A stretch of DNA of 64,000 nucleotides from a bacterium (GTDB lineage Bacteria > Cyanobacteriota > Vampirovibrionia > Gastranaerophilales > Gastranaerophilaceae): the NCBI GenBank assembly GCA_017467605.1, contig JAFUSQ010000036.1:37560-101559 (forward strand), read 5' to 3'. Shown here in pieces: positions 58,678 to 64,000 of this stretch; within the stretch, counting starts at the first letter, position 1; each line of letters begins with the position of its first letter. The translations under genes were made by a program, and so were the position numbers. Under the pieces are notes generated by a model. It saw nothing but the letters and a program-made list of their open reading frames with translations. It had not been told where the DNA came from and made no database searches.

Positions 58678-60489
58678 CTATACTTGTCCTGTTTTAACCT
58701 GGTTAACTATTTCCTTACAAAATATATTTATTCCAAGTGTATCAAATTTATCACGTATGTCTGAATAACTGTTGATTTTCAAAACATCATTTTCAGTATT
58801 AAAAATTTTTTCTCGTTTATATTTAGTAACATCTTCAAAAAGATACGTAATAACTTTATCTTTAAATGCTTCTTTGAACAATTTAGGATCAATTGGATCT
58901 TGTCCTACAATCTTATTGGAAAGGAAATATGGACCAAATAATTTATCTTCATTAATACCTATATCAGATAGTTTATTATTTATTGCCATTCTTAATTTAT
59001 TCCAATTTATAATATCAGGAGTGCTTTCATCACCCAAATTCACTGTGTTATTTTTTATTTTATCTTCTTTTTCATTAATACCTATATATTTAAAATCCCA
59101 TCTACGTTTAAATGCAGTGTCCATAGGGTAAACCCCTTGATCAGCACTATTCATTGTTGCCCATATGAACATATTGTCAGGAATTTTAATTTTCTCATAA
59201 TCCTCAGGATTTCCTCCTAAAACATCGCTTTTTGCTAAATATTTTTGTAAATCTTCAGAAGTTTGAATAAAATATTCACTAGAATTATCATCTCCCCTAT
59301 CTAACAATTGGAAAATATCACCAAAAACTGCCGCAACTTCAGAACGATTTATTTCTTCTATAATCAATAAAAATGGTCTTGGACTATCTGTTCTTGCGTT
59401 TTTTAATGCTTTTACAAGAACTCTGATAAATGGTCCAGGGACATATTCATATGCAATTTCCGAAGAATCATCGTTGTATTTTTTTAAATTAACAAAAGAT
59501 ATTAAGGCTTTTCCGTGTTTTTTTTCTACACTATTATCTGTACTTGTTCCATCTATTTTTTTTGTTTCGCCTTGACCTTCAAATTTTTCGTATAGAATAT
59601 TATATTTTTCTTGTGCTGATAGAGTCTTATTATTCAGTATTTGTAATACTTCTTTTTGACTATTATCTATATTGATGTCATATTTATTTGCTTTCATCAC
59701 AGGTTTATATGTTCCAACAAAATGAGCATAAGAATAATTTGAGTGGAATGTAACTCTTTCATAATCAGTTTCATTATTTTCGCCCAGCAAATCGTCTTTA
59801 TCTTTATTTAATTGCCAACTTTTACCCGTTCCGGGAGCACCAAAATAAATAAGATTTCTTGGAAAATTTGATTGATAATTTGTTTCAAATTTAGGTAAAA
59901 TATATTCATAATCATAAAAATCATCATCTTCACCATCAGTTATACCGTACTTAGCTTCACAAAATGTATAATCTTGCTCAATATCCGAAAAAGTATATTC
60001 CAACATGGCTTTATTAATTGGATTATCTGATTTAATCTGTATAGCAGTACCTTTGCTTCTTAAAGAACCTGCACCAGGACCATACCATTTTTTAAAAGGA
60101 TTAAGCTTTTCCCATTCTACTTTTAAATTAGCACCGTCTTGGGGATTATCAGTAACAATACCAATTGCTTTAAAACAAGCGACTCCTACTGTTTTCCCGT
60201 GACTATTAAAAGGAAGATCATTTTTTTGCGCAAAAGTTGATTTTATAACAATCCGATCCCCGACTTTAATTTTATTAACGTCTTCAGTATAATAATTAGG
60301 AGCATAAAAATTTTCCCAACGTTTTTCATTTACAAAAACATCTGTAAGATCTTCTCCATCTTGGCTTGCTCCGACATACCATGCATATTCAATTCCATTA
60401 TTGGTATCTACTATGGCATTGGGAGAACTCTCAATACTAAGCAAAGACTGTATTTTATCTATGTTATTTTTAATTTTGTTTTTATCCAT
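58678..60489 (-). CDS. McrB-like AAA+ NTPase of the restriction system
   Basis: A 603-residue motor subunit. The N-terminal domain (about 30-160) is a beta-rich module (KVGDRIVIKST, GKTVGVACFKAIGIVTDNPQ) resembling EVE/PUA-like modified-base readers. The AAA+ core has Walker A GAPGTGKS (217-224), Walker B LLIIEEINRSEVAAVFGDIF with the McrB-type NR signature, and sensor region MNSADQGVYPMDTAFKRRWD. It probably hydrolyses GTP or ATP and drives the LlaJI-type nuclease. The ATG at 60489 follows GAGGTATAAG formed by the previous gene's end. It corresponds to LlaJI R1 and BsuMI YdiS. Confidence 0.88.
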   Translation of the reverse strand: MDKNKIKNNIDKIQSLLSIESSPNAIVDTNNGIEYAWYVGASQDGEDLTDVFVNEKRWENFYAPNYYTEDVNKIKVGDRIVIKSTFAQKNDLPFNSHGKTVGVACFKAIGIVTDNPQDGANLKVEWEKLNPFKKWYGPGAGSLRSKGTAIQIKSDNPINKAMLEYTFSDIEQDYTFCEAKYGITDGEDDDFYDYEYILPKFETNYQSNFPRNLIYFGAPGTGKSWQLNKDKDDLLGENNETDYERVTFHSNYSYAHFVGTYKPVMKANKYDINIDNSQKEVLQILNNKTLSAQEKYNILYEKFEGQGETKKIDGTSTDNSVEKKHGKALISFVNLKKYNDDSSEIAYEYVPGPFIRVLVKALKNARTDSPRPFLLIIEEINRSEVAAVFGDIFQLLDRGDDNSSEYFIQTSEDLQKYLAKSDVLGGNPEDYEKIKIPDNMFIWATMNSADQGVYPMDTAFKRRWDFKYIGINEKEDKIKNNTVNLGDESTPDIINWNKLRMAINNKLSDIGINEDKLFGPYFLSNKIVGQDPIDPKLFKEAFKDKVITYLFEDVTKYKREKIFNTENDVLKINSYSDIRDKFDTLGINIFCKEIVNQVKTGQV

Positions 60490-60490
60490 C

Positions 60491-61240
60491 TTATACCTCA
60501 ACTAATTTTTTAAGTAAACCAGTTTTTTCAATAGCTATCTTGTAGTAATTATTTTCAATTTTATCTATTAATCCTGCTTGACGTAATAAACTTGTAAAAT
60601 ACGTATAAGCCGTAAAATTACCTAAACCGTCATTTTGTTGTCCATCTCTATTAATCACAAAGAAATCCATTTGCAGACTGCCATTACGATAAGCTTCAAC
60701 ATCATTTGAAATGTCTTTACTTGCTTTATTGTATATTAAATATGCATATTCTGCCTTATTAATTTTGTTATATTTTAATAAAAAGTCTACCATATCCTTA
60801 AATGGTTTATTATAATTTGACTGCTTGTTAGAACATATTTTTATAAGAGCTCCATATATTAATTCTTTTTGAATATCTAAAAATTGAGTTTCAGCTTCAG
60901 ACACATTTTCTTCAATGGTTGAATTATCTTGTCTTAAAATTTTCAATGTATCAAGAACTGTAATATAAGCCAGTCCACTATTGGTATAAAAGTTATCAAC
61001 CAGCATAGTAGTATTTTCTTCGTATTGTGCCATTCCACACGTTTTTAATAGCGAAAAAATATTACGGTTATTGCCGGATTCACCAATATTATCAACTTCT
61101 AATCTTCGACGAAAATCATCATATGTTACTTCTAAACCCTTATGTTCACAAATCCAAAGATAAGATTTAAGTAATACAGAATTTGTATTATCAGTGAAAC
61201 TTGTTCCCGGAGAAGATGGATTTTGTACTTCGATTCGCAT
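60491..61240 (-). CDS. Small subunit of BsuMI-like restriction system (YdiR-like position)
   Basis: A 249-residue protein (MRIEVQNPSSPGTSFTDNTN). It appears helical with a possible winged helix (KGLEVTYDDFRRRLEVDNIG) and a C-terminal wHTH-like end (YTYFTSLLRQAGLIDKIENN). It sits between the second methyltransferase and the McrB-like gene, the place held by ydiR in BsuMI. Homology to YdiR cannot be proven by eye. AGGAGAATAATTTATT is the ribosome site. It probably binds DNA or bridges subunits. Confidence 0.6.
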   Translation of the reverse strand: MRIEVQNPSSPGTSFTDNTNSVLLKSYLWICEHKGLEVTYDDFRRRLEVDNIGESGNNRNIFSLLKTCGMAQYEENTTMLVDNFYTNSGLAYITVLDTLKILRQDNSTIEENVSEAETQFLDIQKELIYGALIKICSNKQSNYNKPFKDMVDFLLKYNKINKAEYAYLIYNKASKDISNDVEAYRNGSLQMDFFVINRDGQQNDGLGNFTAYTYFTSLLRQAGLIDKIENNYYKIAIEKTGLLKKLVEV

Positions 61241-61246
61241 AATAAA

Positions 61247-62299
61247 TTATTCTCCTAATTGTTTTTTTATTTCATTTGCAATCTCATAAGCCAATTTGGG
61301 TGGTACGGCATTTCCTACTTGCTTATACTGACTTGTTTTAGTCCCTATAAATTCAAAATTATCAGGGAAAGACTGTAATCTTGCATTTTCACGAACTGTT
61401 GGTATTCTATTTTGATTATAGTGGAAATAATTACGATGTCCAGTATCAACGGTATTTGATGGCAATTGACTATTCATACGCTCAAAAGCTTTATTGTAAC
61501 GTCTTATGTCCCAATATTCCGGTGGTAAATCTCTTATTTTTCCACCATCTTTAATCATATTTATAATTCTAACAGTTTGTTCCGTATGAATTGTAAAATC
61601 ATGGTTATATAAGGTTTTTGAATTCCCGCGAATCTCTTTTTGATAACTAGTTTGAGGCTTTTTGCAATATTTTGTAACAGAGATATGCCCTTCTGTACCA
61701 TCAAATTGTGGCAAATCAGATATTGCTTCACTTGAAGATACAGGGTGGTTTTCAGTTATTCCTATTGGGAATTCAAACTTGTTATTTTTCATTCCTATGA
61801 ATAAAACCCTGTTTCTATTTTGAGGAACACCATAGTCTGCTGCATTTACAATTTTATAGTTAACTTTATAACCCAATTTACCAAAACGATTTAAAATATC
61901 ATCTTTAAACATGCCCTTATTTAATGTAGTTAAACCTTTTACATTTTCGATTAAGAAAAAATCAGGTTGTATTGTTTCAACAACTCTACAAAACTCTAAA
62001 TATAAATGGTTTCTTGGATCGTTTATATCTCTGGTCCCTACAGTGCTATAACCTTGGCATGGCGGTCCGCCAATAACACCCACAATATTTTCAGATTTTT
62101 TTAAGTCATTCAAAAAATCAGTTGTTAAATCCTTTATATCTTCGCACTTCCCAACCTTATTTTTATGATTATGATTATAAGTTGTTATAGCATCTTTCCA
62201 AAAATCAATGGCTAAAGCGACATCAAAACCCGCTTGTTCAAATCCAATGCTTAATCCACCACAACCACAAAATAAATCAATAATCTTATTTTTCTTCAT
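61247..62299 (-). CDS. DNA C5-cytosine methyltransferase 2
   Basis: A 350-residue enzyme that methylates carbon 5 of cytosine. Motif I DLFCGCGGLSIGFEQAGF is at 8-25, the catalytic GGPPCQGYS has Cys81, then ENVKG, QNRNRVLFIGM and the motif X end QVGNAVPPKLAYEIANEI. Its ATG lies inside the end of methyltransferase 1 (overlap 14 bases). Two different C5 methyltransferases usually mean an asymmetric or composite recognition site, as in LlaJI. It protects host DNA from the restriction subunits encoded downstream. Confidence 0.94.
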   Translation of the reverse strand: MKKNKIIDLFCGCGGLSIGFEQAGFDVALAIDFWKDAITTYNHNHKNKVGKCEDIKDLTTDFLNDLKKSENIVGVIGGPPCQGYSTVGTRDINDPRNHLYLEFCRVVETIQPDFFLIENVKGLTTLNKGMFKDDILNRFGKLGYKVNYKIVNAADYGVPQNRNRVLFIGMKNNKFEFPIGITENHPVSSSEAISDLPQFDGTEGHISVTKYCKKPQTSYQKEIRGNSKTLYNHDFTIHTEQTVRIINMIKDGGKIRDLPPEYWDIRRYNKAFERMNSQLPSNTVDTGHRNYFHYNQNRIPTVRENARLQSFPDNFEFIGTKTSQYKQVGNAVPPKLAYEIANEIKKQLGE

Positions 62300-63368
62300 C
62301 TATAGTCTCCAATATCGCCGTTGCTACCGCTTTTGCTAACAATGGAGGTACTGCATTTCCAACCTGACGATATTGGGCACTTCTTGTTCCTTGAAAAACA
62401 AAATTATCTTTAAAAGATTGTATTCTTGCAGCTTCTCTTACTGTAGGAATTCTATTATACAATGGGTGGAAATAATTGCTATGAGCATTTCCGGTATCAA
62501 TAGTAACTGAAACATCATCTTCTTTCAATCTTTTATATGCAGAAGAATGTCTATTATTTCTTTGATTCTTAAATAATTCTTTCGGAATACTTGCCCAATT
62601 TTCACCTTGTTTTACATAAGAAATTCTTTCCTGAACAATTTCTGCAGGATATTTAATTTCGTGATTTTTGACAATATTATCTTTATCCCTTAAATATCTT
62701 CTATAGGAAGTGATAGGATTGCTTTTTAGAGTATAATCTGTGTCTTTAATATTTTTATCAAAACAGTAAAGTTCACCTATTGCATCTTCAACTGTTACAA
62801 TATTTTTTTTATGCATCATATCAAACGAAAAATCAAAGCCTTTTGTTATTACAAAAAAGTTTCTTAATCTTCTTTGAGGGACACCGTAATCAGAAGCATC
62901 TAAAATTTTATGTGTTACCTTATAGCCTCTTGATTCAAATATTTCATATATTTTATTTTTTGCATATCCATTATCACGAGTAACAATACCCCTGACATTT
63001 TCAATTACAATTACTTTTGGCTGAGCTGCATCTACAAATTTTACAAATTCATAAAACAATTTATTTCTTGGATCTTCGCCACTTTGATACCTATTAGCAG
63101 CAGAAAAACCTTGGCATGGAGGTCCACCGATAATAACATCAACATTGGATATTTTACCAAAATAATCTTTTATTTTTTCAAAACCGATATCTAATAAATC
63201 ACAACATATGCCTTTTGCATCTTTAAAATTATAATTAAAAGTGTCTATTGCTGCTTGATTAAAGTCAATTCCGCCAACTATTTGATAGCCAGCTTGCTCA
63301 AAACCGGAACTTAATCCTCCGCATCCACAAAATAAATCTAAAACTTTTAATTTAGTCTGCTTTTTCAT
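62286..63368 (-). CDS. DNA C5-cytosine methyltransferase 1
   Basis: A 360-residue enzyme starting MKKQTKLKVLDLFCGCGGLS. Motif I is at 11-19, catalytic GGPPCQGFSA has Cys85, then ENVRG and motif X QVGNAVPPLLAKAVATAI. The ATG at 63368 follows AAAGGGAAGATAGG; the frame upstream to 63434 covers the promoter and is rejected. It is the first gene of the operon, so methylation precedes restriction. It is related to methyltransferase 2 but distinct in the target-recognition region (about 190-290). Confidence 0.94.
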   Translation of the reverse strand: MKKQTKLKVLDLFCGCGGLSSGFEQAGYQIVGGIDFNQAAIDTFNYNFKDAKGICCDLLDIGFEKIKDYFGKISNVDVIIGGPPCQGFSAANRYQSGEDPRNKLFYEFVKFVDAAQPKVIVIENVRGIVTRDNGYAKNKIYEIFESRGYKVTHKILDASDYGVPQRRLRNFFVITKGFDFSFDMMHKKNIVTVEDAIGELYCFDKNIKDTDYTLKSNPITSYRRYLRDKDNIVKNHEIKYPAEIVQERISYVKQGENWASIPKELFKNQRNNRHSSAYKRLKEDDVSVTIDTGNAHSNYFHPLYNRIPTVREAARIQSFKDNFVFQGTRSAQYRQVGNAVPPLLAKAVATAILETIDEEK

Positions 63369-63385
63369 CCTATCTTCCCTTTCAT

Positions 63386-63413
63386 AGTATAGCACAATAT
63401 ACATTGTGTTCAA
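63386..63413 (-). promoter_or_regulatory. Promoter and palindromic operator of the methyltransferase operon
   Basis: On the minus strand TTGAAC (63408-63413) and TATACT (63386-63391) have a 16-base spacer. The spacer is almost filled by the inverted repeat CACAAT-gtat-ATTGTG (63393-63408). A regulator, or the methyltransferase itself, could repress by binding there. Confidence 0.7.
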
Positions 63414-63866
63414 ATTATTAACAAATATATGCAATCATAAAGCAGATATATGAATATATTCGCTAATTTTTGCTAAAAAAATTCTAAAAATATAAATATT
63501 TTGAACTATTTATATTTACTCGGTAAACATTTCCACCGAAAACATTGCGTTTTGGCGATTTACATAAATCGTTCATTAGCATTGCAACCGTTGTATCATA
63601 AGCCGTTTTTAGAATTGTTCGGTTCCGAACTCTTGAGATTACTGGGTTTATACGATACAATATACAATGACATAGGTAAGTTATTTTATAATTTACCGCT
63701 GAATAAATAATTTAAGTACGATATGGGAAAATGCTTGTAATTATTGAATTTTGGCGAATAAATCAAAATGTTTGGTTCATTTCCAACCTGCGGGAACTTT
63801 CAAAAATACTGTGAAAATATCTCAAACCAAATGATAATGGATAGGGACATTATATTTTCTATATTT
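63414..63866. other. Upstream region of the methyltransferase operon, no clear gene
   Basis: A 69-codon plus-strand frame (63501-63710) lacks a ribosome site and a recognisable motif; it may be a decayed fragment. No RNA gene or terminator is evident. The stretch is AT-rich and leads to the repeat pair at 63867. Confidence 0.4.
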
Positions 63867-63902
63867 TCCCAGACAGTACGATTTCACATATAGATTGATA
63901 AT
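63867..63902 (+). repeat. 18-bp repeat pair, right flank of the BsuMI-like operon
   Basis: CACATATAGATTGATAAT (63885-63902) is a near copy of the unit at 56919-56936. The preceding 18 bases (63867-63884) are a degenerate copy of the unit at 56901-56918. Preceding bases (TATATTTTC) also match those before 56901, so the flanks are homologous over about 45 bp. Nothing else is recognised from 63903 to the window end. Confidence 0.65.
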
Positions 63903-64000
63903 TTTTTTTGAAAGTTAAGCACAATAAGGTTTTCCGAATTTTCTTCATATTGAGGAAAATTCTCATACCATTTTTTTATTGTCTGTTTTTTGTCCGTCAA

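Noticed and set aside
63501..63710. 69-codon plus-strand frame near the window end
   Set aside because: No ribosome site, no recognisable motif and isolated on its strand. It may be a fragment of an old gene.

Overview
This is AT-rich bacterial DNA using the standard code, with good Shine-Dalgarno sites (AAAGGAG types) and sigma-70-like promoters. The leftmost codons encode a prepilin leader with the FTLAE signature, which is common in gut Vampirovibrionia (Gastranaerophilales). WG-repeat proteins, an EFR1-type ferredoxin and HxlR/VanX genes also fit a host-associated anaerobe. The assignment to Gastranaerophilales is an inference and not proven here.

Almost the whole window is accessory DNA, made of abutting mobile or defence modules. 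(1) 0.5-5.4 kb is a small integrated element next to tRNA-Asn: a large serine recombinase whose last codons are antisense to the tRNA, two tiny genes, a DnaD-like protein, a G2P/RstA-like replication initiator and two HTH proteins. (2) 5.4-17.0 kb is a type III restriction-modification operon (mod, HEPN-like gene, BRO-N gene, res) with a divergent SNF2 helicase and a nuclease-like gene. (3) 17.0-19.6 kb is an SOS-type locus: a self-cleaving S24 repressor divergent from HTH, small-ORF and umuC-like genes, with repeated palindromic operators. (4) 19.6-21.4 kb has a minimal tyrosine recombinase flanked by three minus-strand small RNAs, each with its own related promoter and two with strong terminators. 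(5) 21.4-33.7 kb is a unit of two divergent operons around one XRE regulator and one operator motif (AAGTAATC). The left operon has about ten genes, including three WG-repeat proteins and a PPP-type phosphatase. The right operon carries small beta-rich paralogues and membrane proteins.

(6) 33.9-44.6 kb is a second serine-recombinase element: MerR-like excisionase, recombinase, two paralogous membrane proteins, a type IIG restriction-modification enzyme, small tail-anchored proteins, a DUF3987-like replication ATPase and a divergent repressor pair. It ends near the relic of another recombinase. (7) 44.9-48.5 kb couples a nuclease-methyltransferase fusion to a DUF4143 ATPase. (8) 48.7-56.7 kb looks more chromosomal: an HxlR-controlled operon of two Cys-type alpha/beta hydrolases, an acetyltransferase and an EFR1 ferredoxin, then an SMR pump gene with an in-frame amber codon, a GNAT, a secreted protein, a VanX-like dipeptidase and another acetyltransferase. 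(9) 56.7-64 kb is a BsuMI/LlaJI-like five-gene restriction-modification operon (two C5-cytosine methyltransferases, a small subunit, an McrB-like NTPase, a LlaJI-type nuclease) bracketed by tandem 18-bp repeats and preceded by a rod-shaped candidate RNA.

The strongest candidates for something undescribed are the three-RNA/tyrosine recombinase locus (19.6-21.4 kb) and the XRE-controlled WG-repeat/beta-protein unit (21.4-33.7 kb). No intact CRISPR array, rRNA or IS transposase was seen.
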